Below are positions 6,762-16,029 of a stretch of DNA of 64,000 bases, piece after piece. The notes beneath the pieces are model-generated. The model worked only from the letters and a program-made list of their open reading frames with translations. It did no database searches and had not been told where the DNA came from. Source of the DNA: Niastella populi (GTDB lineage Bacteria > Bacteroidota > Bacteroidia > Chitinophagales > Chitinophagaceae); assembly GCF_002078015.1 (NCBI RefSeq), contig NZ_LWBP01000194.1, forward strand, positions 1-64,000, read 5' to 3'. Positions within the stretch are counted from its first letter, which is position 1. The number at the start of each line of letters is the position of its first letter. The position numbers and the translations under genes are program-made.

Positions 6762-9227
6762 ATGACGCGATTGAACATCCTTAAAGTACTTGCCGTAATT
6801 ACAGGACTGCTTGCAAAAACCTGCATCTATTCCCAGGACAGACAAGCACCCGCCTATCCGCTCATCACGCACAATACATATTTTAGCGTTTGGTCAACCA
6901 CCGATCAGTTGAATGCATCAACAACGCAACACTGGACCGGTGCAGATAATTCTTTACTAGGATTGATCAATGTTGATGGCCGTATTTTCCGTTTCATGGG
7001 TAAAGTTGAGGCCAATTATAAAACGATCGTCAATGCTTCCGATGAAACTGCCTACAAAGTTCGCTATACCGAAACGCAGCCGCAGGGCGACTGGACGTCG
7101 GCGAATTTCAACGATGCCAGCTGGAAATCGGGTCAGGCTCCTATTGGCGATAACGAAAAGACCGCAAAAACAAGTTGGAGATCAAGCCACATCTGGGTAA
7201 GAAGGTCTTTTAATGTAACCAACCTCGCCGGCATCAACGAGCTTTTGCTGAAGTTGAATCATGACGACAATATCGAAGTGTTTTTGAACGGGAAAAAAGT
7301 ATATGACAAAGTGGGCTGGACGAATTCCTTTCAATATCATCCCATTGATAAAGCTGATCTTACAACCGGCCGGAATGTTATTGCCATCCATTTGAAAAAT
7401 ACCGCAGGCGGCAGGTTCCTGGATTTTGGACTGGTTGATAAAGTCAAAAACAATAACGACACAATTGCGTTGGCTGAACAAAAAAATGTTGAGGTCACTG
7501 CAACCCGAACTATCTATGATTTCACCTGTGGCAATGTCGATCTGAAAGTGACGTTTACTTCTCCCCTGTTGCTGAACGATATGAAGTTGCTTGCACGGCC
7601 TGTTTCATATATCACCTATGCGGTAAAGGCCAATGATGAAAAAAAACACAACGTTAAAGTGTTTTTGGGCGCTTCCTCAAATATGGCGGTGTACCAACCA
7701 GCGCAAAAAGTATCTACCCGGAAGTATAATGCAGGCGGTTTGTCAATATTAAAGACCGGCACGGTAGAACAACCTGTACTTAAAAAAGGAGCTGACGATA
7801 TGCGAATTGATTGGGGATATTTTTATGTAGCTGTACCCCGGTCGTCCGGTGCAGTGCAGTTTATCACAAAAAGCCCTGACGCCGCCAGCGCCTTCAGTAG
7901 TGGATCTGTAGTTTCAACCGCTTCAAACGGAAAGTCTCTTTCGCTGAACACCGTAATTCCCATCGGCACAGTAGCAAAAGTACCTGTAGAAAGTCAGGTG
8001 ATGCTTGGGTATGACGAATTATTTTCTGTGCAATATTTCAACACCAACCTGCGCCCCTGGTGGAATAATGATGGTAAACAAACGATAGAAGGCCAGCTGG
8101 CTGCAGCGGCAAAAGAATATAAATCTGTTATGGAGAAGTGTGCGGCTTTTGATAAGGATCTGAATAACGAAGCAACCAAAGCTGGTGGCAGTAAGTATGC
8201 GCACCTTTGTGCGCTGGCTTACCGTCAAAGCATCGCAGCGCACACGCTGGTAAAAAGTCCGAAAGGAGAAACGCTGTGGCTTTCCAAGGAAAATAATAGC
8301 GGAGGCTTCATCAACACGGTAGACGTAACGTATCCATCGGCCCCGTTATACCTGCTTTATAACCCGGAATTGGTTCAGGGTATGCTGAATGGCATTTTTT
8401 ATTTCAGTGAATCCGGTAAGTATGCGCATCCCTGGGCAGCACATGACCTTGGAACTTATCCTATCGCCAATGGTCAAACTTACGGTGAACCTATGCCTGT
8501 AGAAGAATCGGGCAATATGATCATACTGACAGCGGCAATAGCTAAAGTGCAGGGAAATGCGAATTATGCCAGATTGCACTGGAAAACGCTGACCACCTGG
8601 GTTGATTATCTGACAAAAGAAGGGCTCGATCCCAAAACGCAGCTTTGCACCGATGATTTTGCCGGCCACCTGGCACGTAATGCAAACCTGTCAGTAAAGG
8701 CAATTGTTGCAATCGCCTGTTATGCGCAGATGGCAGAGATGTTAGGCGAAACCGAAACTGCAAAGAAATACCGGCAGATTGCTGAAAGCATGGTTCCCCA
8801 ATGGATGGAGATGGCAGACGCCGGTGACCACTACAGTCTCACCTTCGATAACAAAGAAACCTGGAGCCAGAAGTACAATCTTATATGGGATAAAGTGCTC
8901 GATCTTCGCCTTTTTCCACAAAAGGTGTACGACATAGAAACCCAATACTATCTTACAAGGCAACAGAAATTCGGCTTGCCACTGGATAGCCGCAAAACGT
9001 ACACCAAGAACGACTGGATCCTGTGGACCGCCACTTTCGCTCCGCAACAAGACCAGTTTGAGAAGCTGATAACACCCGTTTACCGGCATTCTCTCGAAAC
9101 CGGATCACGTGTTCCCCTTAACGATTTTTACGATGCGATCACCGGCATCCGGGAAAATTTCAAGGCCAGAAGTGTTGTCGGCGGATTCTTTATGAAGATC
9201 CTGGCCGACAGCCTGAAGGTTAAATAA
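6762..9227 (+). CDS. Secreted GtaA-family (DUF4965/glutaminase A-like) protein
   Basis: The 821-residue protein begins with a signal peptide (MTRLNILKVLAVITGLLAKT, cleavage after IYSQ). The mature part opens APAYPLITHNTYFSVWSTTD, typical of the N-terminal DUF4964/5127 domain of the glutaminase A (GtaA) family. Between about residues 95 and 230 an extra jelly-roll-like domain is inserted (TSANFNDASWKSGQAPIG, HIWVRRSFNV, DNIEVFLNGKKVYD), resembling sugar-binding domains of beta-galactosidases. The DUF4965 and alpha/alpha six-hairpin part follow, with PMPVEESGNMIILTAAIAK and YNLIWDKVLDLRLFP. Annotated fungal members are glutaminases, but bacterial members look like glycan-acting enzymes, so I would not assign the reaction. 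It is probably periplasmic or surface exposed. A bidirectional terminator follows. Confidence 0.85.
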   Translation: MTRLNILKVLAVITGLLAKTCIYSQDRQAPAYPLITHNTYFSVWSTTDQLNASTTQHWTGADNSLLGLINVDGRIFRFMGKVEANYKTIVNASDETAYKVRYTETQPQGDWTSANFNDASWKSGQAPIGDNEKTAKTSWRSSHIWVRRSFNVTNLAGINELLLKLNHDDNIEVFLNGKKVYDKVGWTNSFQYHPIDKADLTTGRNVIAIHLKNTAGGRFLDFGLVDKVKNNNDTIALAEQKNVEVTATRTIYDFTCGNVDLKVTFTSPLLLNDMKLLARPVSYITYAVKANDEKKHNVKVFLGASSNMAVYQPAQKVSTRKYNAGGLSILKTGTVEQPVLKKGADDMRIDWGYFYVAVPRSSGAVQFITKSPDAASAFSSGSVVSTASNGKSLSLNTVIPIGTVAKVPVESQVMLGYDELFSVQYFNTNLRPWWNNDGKQTIEGQLAAAAKEYKSVMEKCAAFDKDLNNEATKAGGSKYAHLCALAYRQSIAAHTLVKSPKGETLWLSKENNSGGFINTVDVTYPSAPLYLLYNPELVQGMLNGIFYFSESGKYAHPWAAHDLGTYPIANGQTYGEPMPVEESGNMIILTAAIAKVQGNANYARLHWKTLTTWVDYLTKEGLDPKTQLCTDDFAGHLARNANLSVKAIVAIACYAQMAEMLGETETAKKYRQIAESMVPQWMEMADAGDHYSLTFDNKETWSQKYNLIWDKVLDLRLFPQKVYDIETQYYLTRQQKFGLPLDSRKTYTKNDWILWTATFAPQQDQFEKLITPVYRHSLETGSRVPLNDFYDAITGIRENFKARSVVGGFFMKILADSLKVK

Positions 9228-9253
9228 ATGCTTCATACGCAGACAGACCATAC

Positions 9254-9287
9254 AAAAAAAGGTTCACAGCAATGCGAACCTTTTTTT
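9254..9287. terminator. Bidirectional terminator
   Basis: AAAAAAAGGTTC and GAACCTTTTTTT are perfectly inverse complementary, with a short CA/TG pair and GCAA loop between. T-runs are present in both directions. It lies 27 bp after the stop of the GtaA-like gene. Confidence 0.8.
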
Positions 9288-9307
9288 ATTGATAACAATC
9301 ACTCTAC

Positions 9308-9341
9308 AACAGAAAAGCCGCACATGTGCGGCCTTTCTGTT
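9308..9341 (-). terminator. Hairpin, probable terminator of the leftward gene
   Basis: The 16-base palindrome GCCGCACATGTGCGGC is flanked by ACAGAAA and TTTCTGT, extending the stem to 15 or more pairs with one mismatch. Leftward it is followed by a TTTTCTGTT tail. It starts 45 bp beyond the stop of the gene at 9386. Confidence 0.6.
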
Positions 9342-9385
9342 ATATAATGTTTTATTTTTTCGTTTCTTCGATGAGTCGCCGAAAA

Positions 9386-9937
9386 TTACCTGTAAAATTG
9401 CCTGTTATTTCCAAACATTGAAGGATCGGCCGGATTATAAATGGGACCAACGCCATATCCATAATAGTTATTTCTGCTTACCCCAATGCTACCGGATATG
9501 GAGAATGTTCTTTCGGGATTCACATACATCAGACCGATTTGTGCCGCCGGGTTGATGTCAAATTTGTTGGGGTTACCAACGTTGTTGAACTTGCCAATAC
9601 CCGGTTGATAAAACGCCCCGTTGAAATTGAAATATGTTGGCGCAACAGAAACGTTGGCGAACGCGTACAGGTTATTTGTTAATTGCCTGTTAAGTTGTAC
9701 GCCAACTGGCGCGGAAACAAAGGTACCGCTCCCACCCCTGAATGCAACAAAGCCGGTGGAAATGCCGGCAAATTTGGTAAGGAACCATTTCTTTTTGAGA
9801 TTATTGGAGTCACCCACCTGGCTAAAATGCCTGTAACCGGGCTGCATGCCATTCATACCGCCAAAGGAAAGCGGCATCTGCGCTTTAACACCCACAGCGG
9901 AAAACAATATCGCGGCAAAAAAGAATGTGCGTATCAT
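9386..9937 (-). CDS. Secreted protein of unknown function, possibly small outer-membrane barrel
   Basis: The 183-residue product starts MIRTFFFAAILFSAVGVKAQ, a clear signal peptide with cleavage after AQ. The rest alternates polar and aromatic residues in short strands (LYAFANVSVAPTYFNF, AAQIGLMYVNPERTFSISGS), rich in Gly, Asn and aromatic residues. That pattern suggests a small outer-membrane beta-barrel, though no family is recognisable. I start at the second methionine because the signal peptide begins there; the first would add seven residues. It lies 60 bp downstream of the GH63-like gene in the same direction and could be cotranscribed with it. Confidence 0.6.
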   Translation of the reverse strand: MIRTFFFAAILFSAVGVKAQMPLSFGGMNGMQPGYRHFSQVGDSNNLKKKWFLTKFAGISTGFVAFRGGSGTFVSAPVGVQLNRQLTNNLYAFANVSVAPTYFNFNGAFYQPGIGKFNNVGNPNKFDINPAAQIGLMYVNPERTFSISGSIGVSRNNYYGYGVGPIYNPADPSMFGNNRQFYR

Positions 9938-9996
9938 CTCCTTAAAGATACACTGCATTTTTCAAACCTAAAAATTATCCGCACCCCGAATTTCGG

Positions 9997-12609
9997 CTAT
10001 AAACCCTGATTCTTCATTATGATCATATTGGCAATGAGGCCCGTCCAGCCGGTTTGGTGCGAGGCGCCCAAACCACGCCCATCGTCGCCATGAAAATACT
10101 CATGAAATAAAATGTAATCCCTGAAATGCGGATCGTTCTGCAATTTGTCGTTATCGCCAAACACTGCCCGCCTGCCATCTTTATCACTTTTGAAAATACG
10201 CAGAAGCCGGCAGGCCAATTCGTTCCCTACCTGCTTCAATGTATAGAAATGTCCCGAGGCGGTGGGATATTCTATCTTAAAATCATCGCTGTAATAAAAA
10301 TGGTACTTGCGCAAACTTTCAATGATCAGGAAGTTCATGGGCATCCATACCGGCCCGCGCCAGTTGGAATTACCGCCATACATATCGCAGTCACTATCGC
10401 CCGGCACATACGGTACGCTCATATCGGCTCCGTTTATTTTTATCCGGTATGGATGCGTTTCATATTCCTTCGACAACGAGCGTACCCCGTAATCGCTCAG
10501 GAACTGCGTTTCATCGAGCATATGGCCCAGCAGTCTTTTCATGCGATGGCCACCCAGCAAACTCAGCAGGTGTGTATCCTGTTTACCTTCCTCGTACCAG
10601 CGCGAAACCAGCAATGCCAGATCGGGGCGGTGACGCAGGAACCAGTTCATCCTTTCGGCAAACACGGGGTTATTGTCAAGCGTTTCTTTGGTAATCACTT
10701 CAACGGCAAATAACGGAATAAGTCCAACCATGCTTTTCACTTTCAGCTTTACGATCTGTTTATCTTTCAAATGCATCTGATCGTAAAAGAAACCATCCTC
10801 GTCATCCCATAATCCGGTATTGTTCTTACCCATGCTGGCCATAGCGCCGGCGATATACAGGAAGTGCTCAAAGAATTTGGTGGCCATTCCCGTATACGCC
10901 TTGTTGTAAGTTGCCAACTCGAGTGAAATATGCAGCATGTTCAATGCATACATGGCCATCCAGCTGGTGGCATCGGCCTGTTCGGCGGTTACCCCTTCGG
11001 GCAGCGGTGCGCTGCGGTCGAAAACGCCGATGTTATCAAGGCCAAGGAAACCACCTTCGAAAATATTGTTTCCCTCGGCATCTTTCCTGTTCACCCACCA
11101 GGTAAAATTGATCAGTAGTTTATGAAAGATCGATTCCAGGAACTCATAATCCTTCACCCCTTTTGCCTTTGCATCCATGCGGAATATCCTGAACACCGCA
11201 CCGGCGTGGATGGGCGGGTTGGCATCGCCCAGCGACCATTCATAAGCCGGTAACATGCCCGACGGATGCATATACCATTCCTCGGTAAGCATTTGCAATT
11301 GCTGTTTGGCAAAATCAGGATCAACGAGGCCAATGGTAACGCAATGAAACCCGAGGTCCCAGGCGGCATACCAGGGAAATTCCCATTTATCGGGAACCGA
11401 TAAGATATGTTCGTTATTGAGTTGTTTCCAGTCGTTATTGCGGCCATTCAACCGCTGATGCGGGGGCGGCGGTGTTGCCGGATCGCCATCGAGCCATTGC
11501 TGCACCTTGTATGAATAGAATTGTTTATTCCACAACATTCCGGCAATTGCCTGGCGATGAATACGCCGCTCATCTTCGTTGGCAACGATCTCCTGCAGAT
11601 CGGCATAAAATTTATCCGCTTCTTCCATCCGTTTTGAAAACAGTTCATCAAAACCGGCAAACGCATCGGCTGATTCCTGGTCGCTTAATCGCAGGCGAAT
11701 GGTATGGCTGGAACCGGCGGCGATCGTCAACTCATAATCGATGGCCGCCTTTGTGCCCATCATAGCCGGGTTCACCATTTTTTTGCCATGCAACAAATGC
11801 TCGGCAATGCCATCCTTGGGATATAATTCTTTATTGTCGAAATGATATAAGCGGCGGGTATTGGTTTCATTATTGCAGAACAACATGCGGCCATCGCCTT
11901 CGAAATACAAATCAGAGACTTTCAGCTTCTCATGCCCCAGTCGTATGGAGCGATCGCCATTCTTGTACAGCGAAGGTTTATAATCATGGCGTCCCCAGCA
12001 CCAGGTATTGCGGAACCACACGGTTGGCAGCACGTGCAGACTGGCATCTTCCTTACCGCGGTTGTGAATGGTTATTTTTACAAGAATATCATCTGTGCCG
12101 GCCTTGGCATATTCAACAAAGACATCGAAGTATTTATCGTCATTGAAAATACCGGTATCCATCAGTTCAAATTCCGGTTGCAGCCGGCTGCGGCGGGCAT
12201 TCTCTTCTATCAGCCATTCATAAGGGAACTCCTGCTGCGGATACTTGTACAGCATTTTCATATAGGAATGCGTGGGCGTGGCATCGAGATAATAATACAC
12301 CTCCTTAACATCTTCGCCATGGTTCCCCTGCTGGTTGTTCAATCCGAAAAGCCGCTCTTTTAGTATGGGGTCCCGTTTATTCCAAAGGGCCACCGCAAAA
12401 CACAACAACTGTTTCTCATCGCTGATGCCGGCAATACCTTCTTCTCCCCAGCGCCAGGCTTTGCTGCGCGCCATATCGTGCGTGGTAAAGTTCCAGGCGT
12501 CGCCATTGGCACTATAATCTTCACGCACTGTACCCCATTGCCTGTCTGAAACATATGAGCCCCATCTTTTCCAGTCGGGCTGCTGTAGTCGTTGTTGTTC
12601 TGCATTCAT
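9997..12609 (-). CDS. GH63-like glycosidase (MGH1-like domain)
   Basis: The 870-residue protein shows the (alpha/alpha)6 barrel glycosidases of the GH63/MGH1 group: YEWLIEENARRSRLQPEFEL, HVLPTVWFRNTWCWG in the N-terminal beta domain, then DKWEFPWYAAWDLGFHCV, GMLPAYEWSLGDANPPIH and the late NSNWRGPVWMPMNFLIIESL. These enzymes release glucose or mannose from alpha-linked oligosaccharides or glucosylglycerate; the substrate here is not fixed. There is no signal peptide, so it is cytoplasmic. I start at MNAEQQRLQQPDWKRWG; 24 in-frame residues upstream look non-coding. Upstream at 12687-12763 lies an inverted repeat separating it from the TonB receptor gene read in the same direction. Confidence 0.85.
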   Translation of the reverse strand: MNAEQQRLQQPDWKRWGSYVSDRQWGTVREDYSANGDAWNFTTHDMARSKAWRWGEEGIAGISDEKQLLCFAVALWNKRDPILKERLFGLNNQQGNHGEDVKEVYYYLDATPTHSYMKMLYKYPQQEFPYEWLIEENARRSRLQPEFELMDTGIFNDDKYFDVFVEYAKAGTDDILVKITIHNRGKEDASLHVLPTVWFRNTWCWGRHDYKPSLYKNGDRSIRLGHEKLKVSDLYFEGDGRMLFCNNETNTRRLYHFDNKELYPKDGIAEHLLHGKKMVNPAMMGTKAAIDYELTIAAGSSHTIRLRLSDQESADAFAGFDELFSKRMEEADKFYADLQEIVANEDERRIHRQAIAGMLWNKQFYSYKVQQWLDGDPATPPPPHQRLNGRNNDWKQLNNEHILSVPDKWEFPWYAAWDLGFHCVTIGLVDPDFAKQQLQMLTEEWYMHPSGMLPAYEWSLGDANPPIHAGAVFRIFRMDAKAKGVKDYEFLESIFHKLLINFTWWVNRKDAEGNNIFEGGFLGLDNIGVFDRSAPLPEGVTAEQADATSWMAMYALNMLHISLELATYNKAYTGMATKFFEHFLYIAGAMASMGKNNTGLWDDEDGFFYDQMHLKDKQIVKLKVKSMVGLIPLFAVEVITKETLDNNPVFAERMNWFLRHRPDLALLVSRWYEEGKQDTHLLSLLGGHRMKRLLGHMLDETQFLSDYGVRSLSKEYETHPYRIKINGADMSVPYVPGDSDCDMYGGNSNWRGPVWMPMNFLIIESLRKYHFYYSDDFKIEYPTASGHFYTLKQVGNELACRLLRIFKSDKDGRRAVFGDNDKLQNDPHFRDYILFHEYFHGDDGRGLGASHQTGWTGLIANMIIMKNQGL

Positions 12610-12686
12610 TTCTGAAATGTTGGCCCGAAGGTACAACAGGTACAGAGAACGTAAATATTTCTTTTGTGATAACTGTAGCAATTGCT

Positions 12687-12763
12687 GATTTTGGGATTTA
12701 GAGATTTGTTATTATGCTGAACCAAAAGAAATCTCAAAATCTCTAAATCTTAAATCAAAAATC
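12687..12763. repeat. Imperfect inverted repeat (GATTTAGAGATTT word)
   Basis: The left arm (12687-12707, with GGGATTTAGAGATTT) and the right arm (12729-12763, with AAATCTCAAAATCTCTAAATC) are inverse complementary with few mismatches. The element fills the gap between two co-directional genes, where it could fold in the transcript. The same word occurs again at 31867-31893. Confidence 0.7.
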
Positions 12764-12767
12764 CGTT

Positions 12768-15700
12768 TTACAACTTACAATTAATGCTCAACAGAAAACA
12801 AGTGCCGGATTGACTGAAGTGGGAACCATCGTACGTAGCTATATGGTAGCGGCCATTGAAGGTGACGGCATTGACATTTCGTCTTACCTCTCCGGGATCG
12901 TTCAATAATTCCCGGCCCGCATTATTCAAAGGCTTCAATACATACCGGGGCAAAACGTTGAAGATATTGTTTGCGGCAAAGGAAGCGCCCAGCCAGGGGG
13001 TGAACTGGTAACCTATATTGGCATCGGTGACCATTTTAGTTTGAAAGACCATTTTAATATTCTCATCAAGCCCTTCACTGCGAAATGTAGCCGGGCCGAA
13101 CAAAGTATTATTTACCGTCAGCGACCATTTATTGAGGATCAGATCACCGCCGAGGATCGCTTTGAATTTCGGGCGGCTGGTAAGCAGCAACGCTTCCTGC
13201 ATATAATCGAATATGGCCTGTCCGGCGTCATCGATCAGTTTGGGGTTCGATACCACTCCCAGCAAATTATTCGCAATGGTATAATTACCGGCCAGGTTGA
13301 TCGCCAGGCGGCCGGTGGTCATAACATGAATGTTCTTAAACGCGGCTACAAGATCGAGGCCCTGCGTATTGGTGCTGATGCCATTGGTAAAAAAACTTAC
13401 GCCAATGATCCCATTGGCGCTTAAAACAGCATCCAGCTGTGTATTCCTGTCTGGTGTATGTGTAATGTCTGAGCTCAGAATGATGCGGTCGCGGATCCTG
13501 ATATTATAATAGTCGAGGGTGAGGCTGAAGCGCTTCGATGGCCGCAAACCAAAACCCGCAGTAAAGTTTACAGACCGCTCTGGTTTCAACGCCGGTACAC
13601 CCAGCACCTGCGCCTGTGCGCTTTTGTTGCTCACAACGCCTTTTGATTGTACGCCCAGCCCCGGCGAAAAGATCTGCTGTACGATCTGCAGGTTAACCTG
13701 GTGCAGGCCGGGCGCCCTGAAACCGGTCGATACCGAAGAACGCAGCGTTAGCATGTCGCCGGCCAGTTTTTTCCGGCCACTTACCTTCCACACAAAAGCG
13801 CCGCCAAAATCATTGTAATATTCCTGCCGCGCCGTAGCATTGAGCAGCAGCGACCTGGAAACATCATAACTAACATCGAAGTAACCGCCAATATTGAACC
13901 GGCTCGATGTATTGGCATTTATATTGGAGATGCCTGAAAATGAAATAGGGCCCATCCCGGTGTAGGAGGCCCTGTCCCCTGCTATAATTGTAAAAATTTC
14001 ATTTCTGAATTCGGTACCGAAAGCGATCGATAATTTTTCATTCACCATATGGGTAACATCGGCGTTTCCTACCACATGATGAAAAGCGTAGCCGCCTGGC
14101 CGGAACGTGGTCGGACTGTTCTGGCCCATACTCGGGTTCCAGGTATTATCAACCGAATACAGTTGCCGGTTGCCCCCAACCGTAACACTGATATCGGAAG
14201 TCCATAATCCTTTCTCCTGTTTATACCCCAGCGTGGCATTGTAATCGTTCAGATCGCCGGCAAACGTAGGGCCGAAACCGAGATAGGTTGATGAGGTGTC
14301 GTGTAACAAATGCCAGGGGTCCTGTTTCCAGTAAGCCGTGCGGTAGTTGGCATAACTTTGAATGTTCTTGTATACATAAGCCGCGTTGGCATACACCGAG
14401 CCGTTGTTCTTTACCGGTATACCGGCATTTACCAGGAAGCGGGCAGCAGTAAGCGCCGGGGTGCCGTTTACGTTACGCGCATCGGGGAATTGTTCGAGGA
14501 ACGCTTTTACTTCCTCCAAACCGCCGGCCGTTCCATCACCCAGATCGAGATTATCCTGTTCAGCATCCACATTCCCCGGCCGGTTGGTGCGGTTCTCTTT
14601 TTGAAAATTGACGGTATAGTTAACAAAACCCCTGTCGCCGAAATTCACCCCGCTGTTGATGCTGGTGCCAATGGAAAATCCATCACCCTTACCTGTTATA
14701 CCTGTATTGGCTTTATAGCTGGTATATTCAAAACGGTCTTTTAAAATTATATTCATCACCCCGGCAATGGCATCGGAGCCATATTGGGCAGAAGCGCCAT
14801 CGCGCAGGATCTCCACGCGTTTGATGGCATCCATGGGAATGGCCGAAAGATCGGTTTCCGTTTCCCCGCGGCCGGGTGAGGTTTGAATATACACCAGCGA
14901 ACCGGGGTTCTTTCTTTTACCATTGATCAGGATCAGTGTGCGGCAGGGCCCCATATTCCTGATCTCATACGGATCGCTTAACGAAGTTGCGTCGTGCACC
15001 GGCATGTTCACCGTATTGAACGATGGGGCACGGAACTGTAAGGCCTTATCTAGCGTTAACTGACCGGTACTGAGCAGATCGGCGCCGTTGATATTATCAA
15101 CCGGCAACGAAGTATTGGTGAATGTACGTTGGGAAGCGCGGCTGCCCACAGCCACCACTACCCCGCTCAGATCGGTGACGGCATTGTTCAGCGTAACATC
15201 CTTTACCGCTGCCGCCCGCTGCATTTTTACCGTGGTCATATAACTGTTATACCCAACACTGCTGAAATACACTTTATGCGTTCCATTTTCCAGTGGCAGG
15301 CGGTAGCTGCCCTGTGCATCAGTCACCGTTCCCCGGGCAACGCCAATAACGATCACCGATACGCCCTGTACCGGTTCGTTCTTTACATTACGTACAGTGC
15401 CGATCAATAAATTGTGTTGTTTACCATCGGCTGAATCGGGGGTACCGGCATTTCCCTTATAGCGGCCGGGCGCTTCGGAGATGATGATCTGTGTGGGTGA
15501 TACTTTTTTAAAGGTTAGCCCGAACGGGGTAAGCAGGCTGCGCAATGCATTTTCCGCACTGTTTCCATCGCTGGTATCAGTAAGCACATTCTTGTTTTGT
15601 ACCAGTTGTTCGCGGTAAAGGATACTGATGCGGAATTTTCTTTCCAGTGCAGAAATTACGTCTTTTAAAGGCAGGCTGTTTTCAGCCGGATCAGTAAGCA

Positions 15701-15815
15701 GGGAAGAATTGCCGTTTTTGTCGTTCCGGACAATCCGCTGCCCGTACACGGCGTTTGCAGTGCATAGCGTTAAAATAAATGCAATAAGCCAATAATGATA
15801 CAGGCTTTTTCTCAT
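12768..15815 (-). CDS. TonB-dependent receptor with STN signalling domain
   Basis: The 1015-residue outer-membrane receptor has, in order, a signal peptide, an STN domain at about residues 45-105 (PLKDVISALERKFRISILYR ... LTFKKVSPTQIIIS), a carboxypeptidase-regulatory-like domain at about 140-220, a plug with VEILRDGASAQYGSDAIAGV, and a long beta-barrel ending FLLSINCKL. STN domains touch FecR and allow the receptor to signal to an ECF sigma factor. The fecR gene lies directly upstream (16030). It is a close paralogue of the receptor at 17921, which lacks the STN domain; the plug and barrel align over their length. I start at MRKSLYHYW, where the signal peptide begins. The ligand is unknown. 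Confidence 0.92.
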   Translation of the reverse strand: MRKSLYHYWLIAFILTLCTANAVYGQRIVRNDKNGNSSLLTDPAENSLPLKDVISALERKFRISILYREQLVQNKNVLTDTSDGNSAENALRSLLTPFGLTFKKVSPTQIIISEAPGRYKGNAGTPDSADGKQHNLLIGTVRNVKNEPVQGVSVIVIGVARGTVTDAQGSYRLPLENGTHKVYFSSVGYNSYMTTVKMQRAAAVKDVTLNNAVTDLSGVVVAVGSRASQRTFTNTSLPVDNINGADLLSTGQLTLDKALQFRAPSFNTVNMPVHDATSLSDPYEIRNMGPCRTLILINGKRKNPGSLVYIQTSPGRGETETDLSAIPMDAIKRVEILRDGASAQYGSDAIAGVMNIILKDRFEYTSYKANTGITGKGDGFSIGTSINSGVNFGDRGFVNYTVNFQKENRTNRPGNVDAEQDNLDLGDGTAGGLEEVKAFLEQFPDARNVNGTPALTAARFLVNAGIPVKNNGSVYANAAYVYKNIQSYANYRTAYWKQDPWHLLHDTSSTYLGFGPTFAGDLNDYNATLGYKQEKGLWTSDISVTVGGNRQLYSVDNTWNPSMGQNSPTTFRPGGYAFHHVVGNADVTHMVNEKLSIAFGTEFRNEIFTIIAGDRASYTGMGPISFSGISNINANTSSRFNIGGYFDVSYDVSRSLLLNATARQEYYNDFGGAFVWKVSGRKKLAGDMLTLRSSVSTGFRAPGLHQVNLQIVQQIFSPGLGVQSKGVVSNKSAQAQVLGVPALKPERSVNFTAGFGLRPSKRFSLTLDYYNIRIRDRIILSSDITHTPDRNTQLDAVLSANGIIGVSFFTNGISTNTQGLDLVAAFKNIHVMTTGRLAINLAGNYTIANNLLGVVSNPKLIDDAGQAIFDYMQEALLLTSRPKFKAILGGDLILNKWSLTVNNTLFGPATFRSEGLDENIKMVFQTKMVTDANIGYQFTPWLGASFAANNIFNVLPRYVLKPLNNAGRELLNDPGEVRRNVNAVTFNGRYHIATYDGSHFSQSGTCFLLSINCKL

Positions 15816-16029
15816 AATCCATAATATGCTCAAGGCTTAACGCTGAAGGCTTAATGCCTGCTCGTGAATTTCGTAAAGCTCGTTTTGCATCCTGCCGACA
15901 GTCTCAGAAAACAGAACGACAAAAAAACAGGCAAGGTTATGCGCTTTTGGCCTTCCGCGTTTAGCTTTTGGCCTTCCGCATTCCACCTTTAGCCTTCTGC
16001 CTTTAGCTTTCAGCCTTCAGCCTTCAGCT
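15816..16029. repeat. Word-repeat inverted element between receptor and fecR
   Basis: The left part has GCTTAACGCTGAAGGCTTAA and the right part (15950-16027) repeats GCCTTCAGCCTTCAGC, GCCTTCTGCCTTTAGC and similar words, which are the inverse complement in degenerate form. No coding frame is present. Confidence 0.65.

Noticed and set aside
10126-10713. Rightward frame of 195 codons
   Set aside because: Antisense shadow within the GH63-like gene.
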